A stretch of 64,000 nucleotides of DNA, taken from assembly GCF_008123965.1 (NCBI RefSeq), contig NZ_VSTH01000099.1, positions 22,497 to 86,496 on the forward strand. The letters run 5' to 3'. Below are positions 17,119 through 25,380 of the stretch, in pieces. Within the stretch, counting starts at the first letter, position 1. Every line of letters begins with the position of its first letter. The notes beneath the pieces are model-generated. The model did no database searches. It saw only the letters and a list, made by a program, of their open reading frames with translations, and was not told the origin of the DNA. This DNA is from Bradyrhizobium hipponense. GTDB taxonomy: Bacteria; Pseudomonadota; Alphaproteobacteria; Rhizobiales; Xanthobacteraceae. The position numbers were made by a program, and so were the translations under genes.

Positions 17119-17215
17119 ATACATATTCTGCCCGGCAGAACCTTACCGGCCCGAATCCTCTATTTGGGTTTCAGGATCCAAACCCTGCGGCAAAACCTTT
17201 CGAGACCCTAAACCA

Positions 17216-17851
17216 ATGGTTGCAGCCGAGCACGAACATCTGCACGTCGTCTCCGAAGAGGACAGCTCGAAACGCCGCCAGATTCTGGACGGTGCCCGCA
17301 AGGTGTTCATGGATCTCGGCTTTGACGGCGCCAGCATGGGCGAGATCGCCCGCGCGGCCGCGGTCTCCAAGGGCACACTCTACGTCTATTTCGCGGACAA
17401 ATCCGCGCTGTTCGAAGCCATCCTCGAGCAGGAGGCGCTCCAGCACGGTCAGGTCGCGTTCAATTTCGATCCCGCGCGCGATGTCGAGACCACTCTGAGG
17501 GATTTCGGCCAGGCCTACATCCACCTGCTCTGCCGGCCCGGCGGCGGATCGGCGATCCGCACCGTGATGGCGATCGCCGAGCGCATGCCCGACGTCGGCC
17601 GGCGCTATTATCTGCGCGTGCTCGACAAGACCATCAACCGGCTCTCCGAATATCTCAAAGCCCATATCGCTTCCGACGATCTCAACATCGACGATTGCAA
17701 CCTTGCGGCCTCGCAGTTCATGGAGCTGTGCAAGGCCTCACTGTTCTTGCCCTTCGTCTTCCAGGCCGCACCGGCGCCGTCGGAGGAACGCATCGCCGAA
17801 GTCATCGACAGCGCGACGCGGATGTTTCTGGCGGCTTATCGGGCGAAGTAG
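17216..17851 (+). CDS. TetR/AcrR family repressor of the EmrAB-type exporter
   Basis: Residues about 20-65 are the TetR helix-turn-helix (KRRQILDGARKVFMDLGFDG, then MGEIARAAAVSKGTLYVYFA). The C-terminal ligand-binding part resembles the AcrR/TetR_C_7-like group. The 211-residue length is normal. It is transcribed divergently from the exporter operon, with a perfect operator palindrome between them. Effector unknown; family members usually sense the exported compound. Confidence 0.92.
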   Translation: MVAAEHEHLHVVSEEDSSKRRQILDGARKVFMDLGFDGASMGEIARAAAVSKGTLYVYFADKSALFEAILEQEALQHGQVAFNFDPARDVETTLRDFGQAYIHLLCRPGGGSAIRTVMAIAERMPDVGRRYYLRVLDKTINRLSEYLKAHIASDDLNIDDCNLAASQFMELCKASLFLPFVFQAAPAPSEERIAEVIDSATRMFLAAYRAK

Positions 17852-17905
17852 CGGCAGCAGTCCACGCGTTGCGCATGCGGTTCGCGGTGCATTATATTGA
17901 GCGCC

Positions 17906-18250
17906 ATGTCCCGTGATCTTCGCCCGCCGGTCGATATCCTCCATTATGAGATCGTCCAGGAACAGGCCTCAGCGCTTGGACGAATGGGCCGCACGCTCGA
18001 ACAGGCCCTCGCGGAATTGCGCGCGTTCGACGCCACGCACGCGCTCCCGGACATACCGGCCTCGCTGCAGCCGGCCCGGCGCAAGCTGGTGATGGCAGCC
18101 GGCCAGGCGCTCTGGATGTTCGTGGTGCAACGTGAAGCGACCGGCCTGCGCGACAGCCGCCATATCATGCGGACCTACACCGTACCGGCCGAAGTTCAGC
18201 ACTGCATGGGGCTCACGCCGTCGACGGACGTTGGAAAACGCAGGTCATGA
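17906..18250 (+). CDS. DUF6665-like small protein, translationally coupled to the LanC-like gene
   Basis: Unknown function, 114 residues, soluble. The sequence (MSRDLRPPVDILHYEIVQEQ, then GRMGRTLEQALAELRAFD) is mostly helical and has a hydrophobic GQALWMFVVQREATGLRDS block. I tentatively match it to DUF6665, from memory. A TTG lies 9 bp upstream in frame, but the ATG is preferred. Its stop overlaps the LanC-like ATG (ATGA), so the two proteins are probably made together. Confidence 0.65.
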   Translation: MSRDLRPPVDILHYEIVQEQASALGRMGRTLEQALAELRAFDATHALPDIPASLQPARRKLVMAAGQALWMFVVQREATGLRDSRHIMRTYTVPAEVQHCMGLTPSTDVGKRRS

Positions 18251-19437
18251 TCACCCCCAGTCGCCACCGCGCGCTTGCGCACGACGCCTGGAGCGAGTTG
18301 GCCGTCCGCACCGCGATTGCAGACATCGTTGCCGATGCCATCGCTGATTTCGATCCCCAGACGTTTTGGCCCGGTCACCCCGGCGACGACGGGGTGGACG
18401 GCAACCCCAGCTTCTACTATGGCGCGGCGGGCGTCATCTGGGCGCTCGATTATTTGCATCGTGTCGGCGCCAGCCCTGCCGCAAAAGACTTTCGCGCGGT
18501 CTTGCCAAAACTCCTCGAACGGACAACCGCCAGGTTCGAGAGGGATTCGCCGGCCGGCTACGCCAAACACGGCTCGTTGCTTTTTGGCGACATGGGAGCC
18601 GCCCTTGTCGCCATGCGCCTTGATCCCACGCCGGGCTTGGCCGATCTCGTCCATGCGCGCGCCGAAGCCAATACCGAACTCCCGATTCGTGAACTGATGT
18701 GGGGCATGCCCGGATCCATGCTGGCTGCGATCCACATGGCCCAGATGACACGGGAGCCGCGATGGCGTGGCCTGTTCGAAATGCAAGCGGCCCGGCTGTT
18801 GGATGATCTGGAGGAAACGCCGCAAGGTCGGCTCTGGACCCAGGATCTGTACGGCGCCAAGGACCGCTGGCTCGGGCCTGTGCATGGCTTCGCCGGCAAC
18901 ATCATCCCGTTGCTGCGTGGATGGGACTGGTTGACGCCGGCACAGCAGGCGCAATTGGCCGATGTTGTGCCGCAGACCCTGGCCGCGAATGCGTGGTCGT
19001 CCGAGACTGGCACCAATTGGGGCGCGAGAAGCAAGCGCGAGACGCCACCGAGCTTGTGTCAGCACTGCCACGGCGCTCCCGGCATGGTGACGACATTTGC
19101 CGACGCGCCGTTCGCGACGCCTGATTTTGACGAACTTCTGCTGGATGCCGGCCGGTTGACCTGGACCGCCGGACCGCTGACCAAGGGTTCGAACCTGTGC
19201 CACGGCACCGGCGGGAACGGCTACGCATTCCTCAAGCTTTACCGCCGCACGAACGATCCGGTCTGGCTCGACCGTGCACGCCAATTCGCCATGACGGCCA
19301 TTGTCCAGTATCGCGGCGCCAGGACGGTCGTTGACCGCGGACGCTATTCGCTTTGGACCGGCGACGTCGGCCTGGCGATCTACCTCTTGGACTGTATCAC
19401 CGGGGAGCCGCGCTTTCCGACAATCGACGTGTTCTGA
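18247..19437 (+). CDS. LanC-like protein (lanthionine synthetase C family)
   Basis: Alpha/alpha-barrel zinc protein of 396 residues. Repeated Gly-rich turns include YYGAAGVIWAL, GSLLFGDMGAAL, HGFAGNIIPLL and HGTGGNGYAFL. The three zinc ligands of the family are present: Cys274 (CQHCHGAPG), Cys318 and His319 (NLCHGTGG), spaced as in NisC. In lanthipeptide systems LanC closes thioether rings; eukaryotic LANCL proteins add glutathione to dehydroamino acids. No precursor peptide, LanB dehydratase or LanM is seen nearby, so a stand-alone LANCL-type role seems likelier. It follows the DUF6665-like gene with a 4-bp overlap. Confidence 0.85.
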   Translation: MITPSRHRALAHDAWSELAVRTAIADIVADAIADFDPQTFWPGHPGDDGVDGNPSFYYGAAGVIWALDYLHRVGASPAAKDFRAVLPKLLERTTARFERDSPAGYAKHGSLLFGDMGAALVAMRLDPTPGLADLVHARAEANTELPIRELMWGMPGSMLAAIHMAQMTREPRWRGLFEMQAARLLDDLEETPQGRLWTQDLYGAKDRWLGPVHGFAGNIIPLLRGWDWLTPAQQAQLADVVPQTLAANAWSSETGTNWGARSKRETPPSLCQHCHGAPGMVTTFADAPFATPDFDELLLDAGRLTWTAGPLTKGSNLCHGTGGNGYAFLKLYRRTNDPVWLDRARQFAMTAIVQYRGARTVVDRGRYSLWTGDVGLAIYLLDCITGEPRFPTIDVF

Positions 19438-19547
19438 TCCGAAGTGTGGTGGCTCGCGGTGCAGCGCTACGCCCGGCGAGATCGATTTACACCTGCGGAT
19501 GCGTGAGATAGCGGACGATGTCGGCGGGCATTTTGGAATGTGTCCGC

Positions 19548-20732
19548 CTAATCGTCCGCGAACTCGTCTTCCTCGTTGATCTTCTCGCGCTTGCTCTTGT
19601 GCGCACCGAGCGAGCCGGTCACGTAGGGATCTCGCGAGTTCGTATAGGGATTGCGCGACTGCGCCCGCGCGGCAACCTCATCGCCGGAGACGGCGGCCGG
19701 CTGGCAGATCAGGCGGCGGCTGGCGCGGCGCATCAGATCCACGTGGATGTGGTCGTAGTGATAGACGTTGGAGCCTGGCGCCAGCACGGTGGTGAAATGC
19801 GCGCACGCCCCGGACTGCACGTCGCGCAAAAAGCCCTGCTCTTCCGGCATGCCGCGCCAGCCGTCCTTCACGGTGACGCGGCGGCCGTCGGCGAGCACGA
19901 AGGCTGCGATATCGAGCGCGTTTCCGAAGGCGTGCTCTGAGATGTGGGCATGCGAATTGCCGTTCATGCCGCGGCAGGAATAGGCGGAGATCTGCTTGAT
20001 CTCGACGACGCGGGTGCCGAACCAGCGCATCGCCGACGGCTGCACGGTGTCGGCGAACCAGCGGTCGAGTTCGGACACGATCGGACACGCCAGCGTCGCG
20101 ACCGGCTTCACTGCGACCGGGCCGACGGCGGTGACCGCATTGCCCTGCGCAGGACCGAGGCGCGGCGGCGGTTGTTGCGCGGGGGCTTGCGAATAAGGCG
20201 CCGGCCCCGGCGGCCTTGCCGGATAGCTCGGCGCATTCATGTAGCGCGCCGCACCCGCGGCATCGGTGCCTTCGGGTGGCAGGTCGATCTCGTCCTCCTG
20301 CGGCGCCACGCCGGGAGCGTTGAGCGAGACCGGGCCGGATGACGCGCCGTAACCGGACGGCTGGCGCACCGCACTCTCGGGATAGTTCTGGCGTTGCGGG
20401 TAGCCGGATCGCGGCTGCGTCACCGGCCAGCGCGGCTGGTTGCCGATGCTTCCGGGCGGACGCAAATCCTCGTCGGCAAAGCCGTAGCTCGAGGAGCCTT
20501 CGCCGATGGCGGCGACCTTTAACGGGAATTCGGCGCCGCACATGCCGGGGCCGGAGATCGGCTCGATGCGGACGATGTCCGCGCTCTCCTTGACCGCGCC
20601 CGACTTCAGGCATGCGGCTTCCGCCTCGGCCCGCCACGGTTCACGTTCGGCCTGAAAGAAGCCGCGTCCGCAACCCGCAAGCGAAACAAGGACGATGGAG
20701 CCGACGAGATACAAACGAACTCCGCGCGTCAT
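19548..20732 (-). CDS. Extensin-like family lipoprotein
   Basis: Secreted protein of 394 residues with a lipoprotein signal (VLVSLAGC, lipobox Cys about residue 21). The middle (about 125-215) is Pro/Gln/Ala-rich and probably disordered. The C-terminal 170 residues are an extensin-like C domain with conserved Cys, the SAYSCRGMNG block, ISEHAFGNALDIAAFVLADG (a metal-site-like His/Asp motif) and YHYDHIHVDL. The family is thought to be peptidoglycan-acting, related to DD-peptidase folds, but this is not proven. Monocistronic by position. Confidence 0.88.
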   Translation of the reverse strand: MTRGVRLYLVGSIVLVSLAGCGRGFFQAEREPWRAEAEAACLKSGAVKESADIVRIEPISGPGMCGAEFPLKVAAIGEGSSSYGFADEDLRPPGSIGNQPRWPVTQPRSGYPQRQNYPESAVRQPSGYGASSGPVSLNAPGVAPQEDEIDLPPEGTDAAGAARYMNAPSYPARPPGPAPYSQAPAQQPPPRLGPAQGNAVTAVGPVAVKPVATLACPIVSELDRWFADTVQPSAMRWFGTRVVEIKQISAYSCRGMNGNSHAHISEHAFGNALDIAAFVLADGRRVTVKDGWRGMPEEQGFLRDVQSGACAHFTTVLAPGSNVYHYDHIHVDLMRRASRRLICQPAAVSGDEVAARAQSRNPYTNSRDPYVTGSLGAHKSKREKINEEDEFADD

Positions 20733-20916
20733 GCGCGCACGTTCGGTGAATTTACTTAAAGACTCTTCAACGTGTTGATTTCAGCCTTCCTTAACCATGC
20801 CGGGGTCGCCGCTGAACGGCAGCGGGGCTGACTTTTTTGGGAGGAGTCTTTCTGTTAACCATGATCCTTGCCCGCAAAGTAGCGCGATAGCGGGAGCGAT
20901 CCCAGGGAGCAACGTC

Positions 20917-21000
20917 ATGACGTTCGTCGGAAGACTGAGCGTTATCGCCGCGTACCTCGCCATGGCCTTCGTCGGCGCCATCGTGCTCGGCATGATCTGA
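20917..21000 (+). CDS. 27-residue single-span membrane protein (small ORF)
   Basis: An ATG at 20917 with AGGGAGC 8 nt upstream opens a 27-residue frame: MTFVGRLSVIAAYLAMAFVG, then AIVLGMI. It consists of one hydrophobic helix with a short positive N-terminus. Very short proteins of this type are easily missed by gene finders. No function is known to me. The ribosome site and clean helix support it being real; conservation needs checking. Confidence 0.45.
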   Translation: MTFVGRLSVIAAYLAMAFVGAIVLGMI

Positions 21001-21233
21001 ACGACGCATCCAACGACCTTGCTCCACTTCGCCGAGGCCGTGATCGGCTTCGCGCACCATTGATCAACGCAGGTCCAGTGCTTGCCTGAGCGGAGCGAAG
21101 AGAGCAGCCGCGGCAAGGCGGACCCGTTGTGATGTTCATCACATAACACCAGCCCCGCCCAGCGTAAGGTCGAACCACGCTCAGTCGTTCACCGACCTCA
21201 GGTCATCGGGACCACGCAATTTTGGAGATTGTC

Positions 21234-22007
21234 ATGAACAAGCTCTACATCGCCACCACCGCACTCTTCCTCGCGTCGACCGCCGCTGCACATGCCGGCA
21301 ACGCGATCTCGTTCCAGATCGAAGGCCAGCACATTCGCATTGAGACGCCGCGCAACTGCGCCTCGCTCGACTGCGTCACCATCGTCGCCCCTAGCCTGTC
21401 GAACAAGCCGATCAAGCTGAACAGCATCAATCTCAACGGCCTCGGCGGCTCCAAAGACGATGACGACACCACGCCGGCTCCGACCACGACCGCGCAGCCG
21501 GCTCCGGTGCAGCAGCAGCCGGTACCGCAGGCGCCCGTCCAGTCCATCGCACCGGCCGCGCCCGCTGTCGCTGCTCCCTCCGTTCCGGCCACGACCGTTG
21601 CCGCCGCGCCTGCCGTCGGCTTCGATACCCCGGCGCAGCCTGCGCCCGTTGTCGCACCTGCTGCTGCGCCTGAGCCAGTCGCGCTTGCACCTGCTCCGGT
21701 TGCCGCCGCGCCCGCGTCGGCCGCGACCACGCCGCTCGGCGTGTGGGCGACTGAAGAGAACAAGGGCAATGTCCGCGTCGAACAGTGCGGCGCCAATCTC
21801 TGCGGCTACGCCGAGAAGACCAACGCGCGCATCCTGATCAACATGAAGCCCGAGGGATCGAAGTGGAGCGGCCGCATCCACGATCCCGACTCCGGCCGCA
21901 ATTACGACTCCACCATCGCAATGAAGGGGCCGAATGCGATGCGCGTGCAGGGCTGCGCCTTCGGCGGCATGTTCTGCGGCGGCCAGACCTGGAAGCGCGT
22001 GAGCTGA
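21234..22007 (+). CDS. Exported DUF2147 domain protein with Ala/Pro-rich linker
   Basis: Secreted protein of 257 residues with a classical signal peptide (MNKLYIATTALFLASTAAAHAG). A short conserved N-terminal part with two Cys (NCASLDC) is followed by about 90 residues of Ala/Pro/Val linker. The C-terminal DUF2147 beta-barrel runs from about residue 168 (PLGVWATEENKGNVRVEQCG), with paired Cys (CGANLCG, CAFGGMFCGG). DUF2147 is lipocalin-like and of unknown ligand. The ATG at 21234 has GGAG 7-8 nt upstream. Confidence 0.85.
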   Translation: MNKLYIATTALFLASTAAAHAGNAISFQIEGQHIRIETPRNCASLDCVTIVAPSLSNKPIKLNSINLNGLGGSKDDDDTTPAPTTTAQPAPVQQQPVPQAPVQSIAPAAPAVAAPSVPATTVAAAPAVGFDTPAQPAPVVAPAAAPEPVALAPAPVAAAPASAATTPLGVWATEENKGNVRVEQCGANLCGYAEKTNARILINMKPEGSKWSGRIHDPDSGRNYDSTIAMKGPNAMRVQGCAFGGMFCGGQTWKRVS

Positions 22008-22045
22008 CGCCAAATACATCGCAACACGACGCATACACAATCGTT

Positions 22046-22131
22046 CGTCATGCCCGGGCTTGTCCCGGGCATCCACGTTCTTGGTGCTGCGCGTCAAGGC
22101 GTGGATGGCCGGGACAAGCCCGGCCATGACG
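22046..22131. repeat. Intergenic repeat, family B (CGTCATGCCCGGGCTTG type)
   Basis: Arms CGTCATGCCCGGGCTTGTCC and GGACAAGCCCGGCCATGACG, with inner hairpins around CCCGGGCATCCACG and GTGGATGGCCGGG. Other copies: 27064-27151, 55509-55594, and a collapsed copy at 46120-46149. The rest of the 306-bp gap 22008-22314 shows no gene. Confidence 0.88.
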
Positions 22132-22314
22132 ATGTGGAGACACCGACGTTTCGATTGTTGGTATCGTTTCGGCGGGCCGGCTCATAGACTTAGCACTAAT
22201 AGACTTGGCACTAACGTTCGCCTCCCCCTTATGCAACAGATGTTCATCCGCCGTTCAGCCTGCCCCGGTTGAAACTGCGCACTCTCGCCTCGCGTTTCTC
22301 ACCGGGATCTCCTC

Positions 22315-23667
22315 GTGGATTTTATCGTGGCCTGGCGCCGCTTCGTGTTCGCGCTTCCGCTGCTGGTGCTGCCGCTGGCCGGCGCGAGCGTGGCTTCTGC
22401 ATCGGATGCAATCGAGCTTGCGCAGGCACAGCCGCAAGCCCAGCCGGCACCGACACCCTCCCCCGCGCCGGCAGCCTCGCCGACACCGGCGGCGGACGCC
22501 CAGCCCGCCACCGTCGAGCCGATCGGCAACGTCGCGACCGTGACGGGCATCGCGACCGTTATCCGCGACAGAAATTCTTATCCGCTGCGAGTCCGCGACG
22601 ACATCTACCTCAACGACATCGTGCAGACCTCCTCGAACTCCGCGCTCGGCATCACCTTCAACGACGCGACCACGTTCAACCTCTCCGCCGGCGCCAAGAT
22701 CACCATCGACAATTACGTCTATGAGGACGGCGGCAAGCAGAATTCGGCGATCGTCGACATCGGCAAGGGCACGGTCGCCTTCGTCGCCGCAGCGGTGGCG
22801 AAGACCGGCGACATGAAGATCACCACGCCGACGGCGACGCTCGGCATCCGCGGCACTACCGGCGTCGTCAACGTGCCCGTGGGCGCGGCCGCCAGCAGCG
22901 CCGCCAACGTCAACATCAAGCTCTATCCGGACGCCGACGGCCGGGTCGGGCACATCGACGTCGACGACCGCAGCAGCGGCACGCGTCTCGGCGCGCTGAC
23001 GCAAGGCGCCAGCGGCTTTGCGATTCGCGCGAGCGCAGGCAGCGCCGGCGGCATGCGCTTTGCCGCGGTGCCGATCACGATTCCGCCGCAGCAGATCGCG
23101 CGCGACCGCAGCTTCGTCAGCCAGGTACATCTGGCCCAGACCACGGGCCGCCAGATCGTCACCGAACAGCGCGACTTCCGCCGCGCCAATCCTACCGCAA
23201 GCAGCCGCATTCCGCGGCCGGCCCAGCCGCCGCAACAGCAGCAATTGCGGCCGACGACCGCGCCGGGACAACAGCCGCAGCGGCCGAACGGCCAGCCGGG
23301 ACAGAACAACCGTCCGGGTCCGCAACAGCCGGGCGCGCCAAACCGCCAAGGCGCGCAGCAGCCGCCCCAGCGGCAAGGACAAGGCGGCGCCGTGCAGCCG
23401 GGCACGCCGCGTGCGGGCCAGGGTCAGCGGCAAGGTGCGGGACAGCCGGCGGGCGTGCCGCGCACCGGTCAAGGCACACAGCCGAGCGGCGCGCCGCAAG
23501 CGCAGCCGCCGCGCACGGGGTTGCCGCCCGGCGCACAACCGGCCGTCCAGCCGCAACAACAATTCCAGCGCCCAGGCGGGATGCAGCAGCGCCTGCCCGG
23601 CGCACAGCGCCCCGCGGCGCCGCGCAAGCCGGCGCTGGCTCCGAAGGAGAAGAAGGAGCGGCGGTAG
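22315..23667 (+). CDS. FecR domain protein with Pro/Gln-rich C-terminal tail
   Basis: Exported protein of 450 residues with a signal peptide (FALPLLVLPLAGASVASAS). The FecR domain (about residues 75-200) shows LRVRDDIYLNDIVQTSSNSA, FNLSAGAKITID, and GDMKITTPTATLGIRGTTGV. The last 160 residues are almost entirely Pro, Gln, Gly, Ala and Arg and must be disordered. No FecI sigma factor or TonB receptor lies nearby, so this is not an iron-dicitrate signalling set. More likely a FecR-fold envelope or adhesin-associated protein. Starts at a GTG. Confidence 0.82.
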   Translation: MDFIVAWRRFVFALPLLVLPLAGASVASASDAIELAQAQPQAQPAPTPSPAPAASPTPAADAQPATVEPIGNVATVTGIATVIRDRNSYPLRVRDDIYLNDIVQTSSNSALGITFNDATTFNLSAGAKITIDNYVYEDGGKQNSAIVDIGKGTVAFVAAAVAKTGDMKITTPTATLGIRGTTGVVNVPVGAAASSAANVNIKLYPDADGRVGHIDVDDRSSGTRLGALTQGASGFAIRASAGSAGGMRFAAVPITIPPQQIARDRSFVSQVHLAQTTGRQIVTEQRDFRRANPTASSRIPRPAQPPQQQQLRPTTAPGQQPQRPNGQPGQNNRPGPQQPGAPNRQGAQQPPQRQGQGGAVQPGTPRAGQGQRQGAGQPAGVPRTGQGTQPSGAPQAQPPRTGLPPGAQPAVQPQQQFQRPGGMQQRLPGAQRPAAPRKPALAPKEKKERR

Positions 23668-23695
23668 AATGCAAAGCGCATCAACAGCGTCGGTG

Positions 23696-23842
23696 CGCTC
23701 CCCGTTCTTACGGGGAGAGGGTTGGGGTGAGGGGCTGCTTCCGCGTCGGCGGTGAAAGACGGACTCGCGGAGAGTCCCCCTCACCCGGAATTCAAGCTAC
23801 GCTTGAATTCCGACCTCTCCCCGCAGGCGGGGCGAGGTGAAG
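23696..23842. repeat. Intergenic repeat, family E variant (CTCCCC...GGGGAG)
   Basis: Contains CTCCCCGTTCTTACGGGGAG, GGTTGGGGTGAGGGG, then the complementary CCCCCTCACCC and GACCTCTCCCCGCAGGCGGGGCGAGG, with an inner palindrome GGAATTCAAGC and GCTTGAATTCC. It fills the gap between the convergent FecR and NUDIX genes and may end both transcripts. Confidence 0.78.
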
Positions 23843-23847
23843 ACAGC

Positions 23848-24414
23848 TCACGCTTCGCCGCGCAGCCACGCCTTCACCTTTTGCAGCAGACCATGCCGCA
23901 GTTCGTCGACGGACGCCGCTTCGGCCGGTGTCAGGGTCTGCATGGCGGCGTCGACGTCCTCGCTTGCAAGCGGCGACGCGATTTCAGCGTCGGCCGGCGC
24001 CAGCCCCGCGGCCGCCAGCGCGATCGGGCCGATCTGCACCAGGAACGCGCGCTCGTACTCGCGCGACAGCCGCGCGGTCGCATCCTCCAGCGTCAGCCAG
24101 TCGACCGCCCTGATGTCGTTCATCAGCTTGCGGACCGGACCGCCCTCGGCCTCCATCCGCCAGAAATGCACGGCCTTGGAGCGCCCGCCGGACTGGTAGA
24201 CGAGCGTGCCCAAGAATTCGTGGACGGCGACGTCGTGGCCGGTCTCCTCCAGCACCTCGCGATGCGCGGCTTGCTTCGGCGTCTCGCCGTCGTCGAGCTT
24301 GCCCTTGGGCAAGACCCATTCGTTGCGCTTGCGCTGGCGTACGACCGCGATCAGCGGCGGCGCACCACGCCGCAGCACAATACCACCCGCTGCCAGAACC
24401 GGCGCCCGCGCCAT
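23848..24414 (-). CDS. NUDIX hydrolase
   Basis: Hydrolyses a nucleoside diphosphate linked to another moiety, with divalent metal. The 188-residue protein has a complete Nudix box at about residues 38-60 (GKLDDGETPKQAAHREVLEETG), matching G-x5-E-x7-RE-U-x-EE-x-G-U. The beginning, VLAAGGIVLRRGAPPLIAVV, is the usual first strand. A C-terminal helical extension of about 50 residues follows. Its closest fold relatives include diadenosine/inositol-polyphosphate hydrolases, but substrate is unknown. It lies 67 bp downstream of psd on the same strand. Confidence 0.9.
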   Translation of the reverse strand: MARAPVLAAGGIVLRRGAPPLIAVVRQRKRNEWVLPKGKLDDGETPKQAAHREVLEETGHDVAVHEFLGTLVYQSGGRSKAVHFWRMEAEGGPVRKLMNDIRAVDWLTLEDATARLSREYERAFLVQIGPIALAAAGLAPADAEIASPLASEDVDAAMQTLTPAEAASVDELRHGLLQKVKAWLRGEA

Positions 24415-24481
24415 CGAAAGATCTCGCCGTGTCGAATCGTCCCCGCGGACGATATAGGCGGCCGAGACGGCGGAATGAAGA

Positions 24482-25345
24482 CTAGTTTTTTCTCAGCAGC
24501 GCCTGGCCCGCCCGGATGCGCGTGCCTTCGGCGATGCCATCGCAAAACGAAAAATCGCCGGGCGCGAGGATGATGATGGTCGAGCCGTGCTCGAACCAGC
24601 CGAGCTCCTCGCCCTTGCTCACGTTGACGTCGCAAGGGAAGTTGACCGGGCCGCGCGTCTGCGCGTTCAGCACCATATCGAGGAAGTGCAGGCGGATGCT
24701 CGCGACCAGGATCGCCGCAACCGGCACCAGCGTCACCGCCTCGCCGGAGCTGAGATGCGTGCGGATCACCGCGCGCTCGTTCTTGCAGAACAGGCGCTCG
24801 ACCCGCTTCAGCGCGATCGGGTTGACGTTCCAGACGTCGCCATGGATCAGCGTGACGCGCTCGATATGCGCGTCAAAAGGCGCGTGGAAGCGGTGATACA
24901 TGCTCGAGGTCAGCCGCAGTGTGACGAAGGAGCCGTTGCGGTGCTGGTCGACAAGGGCGGAATCGCCGACGAGGTCGAGCAGCGAATAGGGCGCGCCCTT
25001 GACCTGGAACAGCTCGGTATCGGCGATCCGGCCATGGGCGCCGACGATGCCGTCGGAGGGACTCGCGACAATGGAAGGGTCGGGATCAAAGGGCCGCAGG
25101 CCCGGCTTCAGCTCCCGGGTGAAGCAGTCGTGCAGGCTCTTGAAGTGGCTCTTGCGCGCCTCCGACAGATCGAGGTCCGAGAACAGCTTCCACAGCGCGA
25201 TGGAGCCGTCCCGAACCAACGTGTTCTCGATCTTGGAGAACCAGCCCATGAAGCGGGTCAGCGCGGCGCGGGGGATGCGGTTGGTCAACAGGAAGTTGAG
25301 GTCTTCCTGCTGGGTGAAAGAGGCGATGAGGGCTTTGACTGTCAT
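24482..25345 (-). CDS. psd: Phosphatidylserine decarboxylase proenzyme
   Basis: Makes phosphatidylethanolamine from phosphatidylserine at the inner membrane, using a pyruvoyl group made by self-cleavage. The 287-residue protein follows the larger proteobacterial type. SPSDGIVGAHGRI and MYHRFHAPFDAHI carry the catalytic Asp and His. The cleavage motif near the C-terminus is EHGSTIII, a GST variant of the LGST site, with Ser becoming pyruvoyl. Started at the ATG at 25345 (MTVKALIASFTQQED); an in-frame ATG lies 18 bp upstream. Divergent from the aminotransferase gene; pmtA, 3 kb away, uses its product. Confidence 0.93.
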   Translation of the reverse strand: MTVKALIASFTQQEDLNFLLTNRIPRAALTRFMGWFSKIENTLVRDGSIALWKLFSDLDLSEARKSHFKSLHDCFTRELKPGLRPFDPDPSIVASPSDGIVGAHGRIADTELFQVKGAPYSLLDLVGDSALVDQHRNGSFVTLRLTSSMYHRFHAPFDAHIERVTLIHGDVWNVNPIALKRVERLFCKNERAVIRTHLSSGEAVTLVPVAAILVASIRLHFLDMVLNAQTRGPVNFPCDVNVSKGEELGWFEHGSTIIILAPGDFSFCDGIAEGTRIRAGQALLRKN

Positions 25346-25380
25346 GAATCTGTCAGCTCGCAAGGTTAGCGCTTGTTGTC

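Noticed and set aside
21470..21735. Pro/Ala-rich tract in the DUF2147 gene suspected of being a separate gene or repeat array
   Set aside because: It is in frame between a signal peptide plus N-domain and a normal DUF2147 domain, so it is a linker.
22315..23667. FecR domain taken as part of a FecI-FecR-FecA iron signalling system
   Set aside because: No ECF sigma factor or TonB-dependent receptor is adjacent, and the protein is exported with a long disordered tail.
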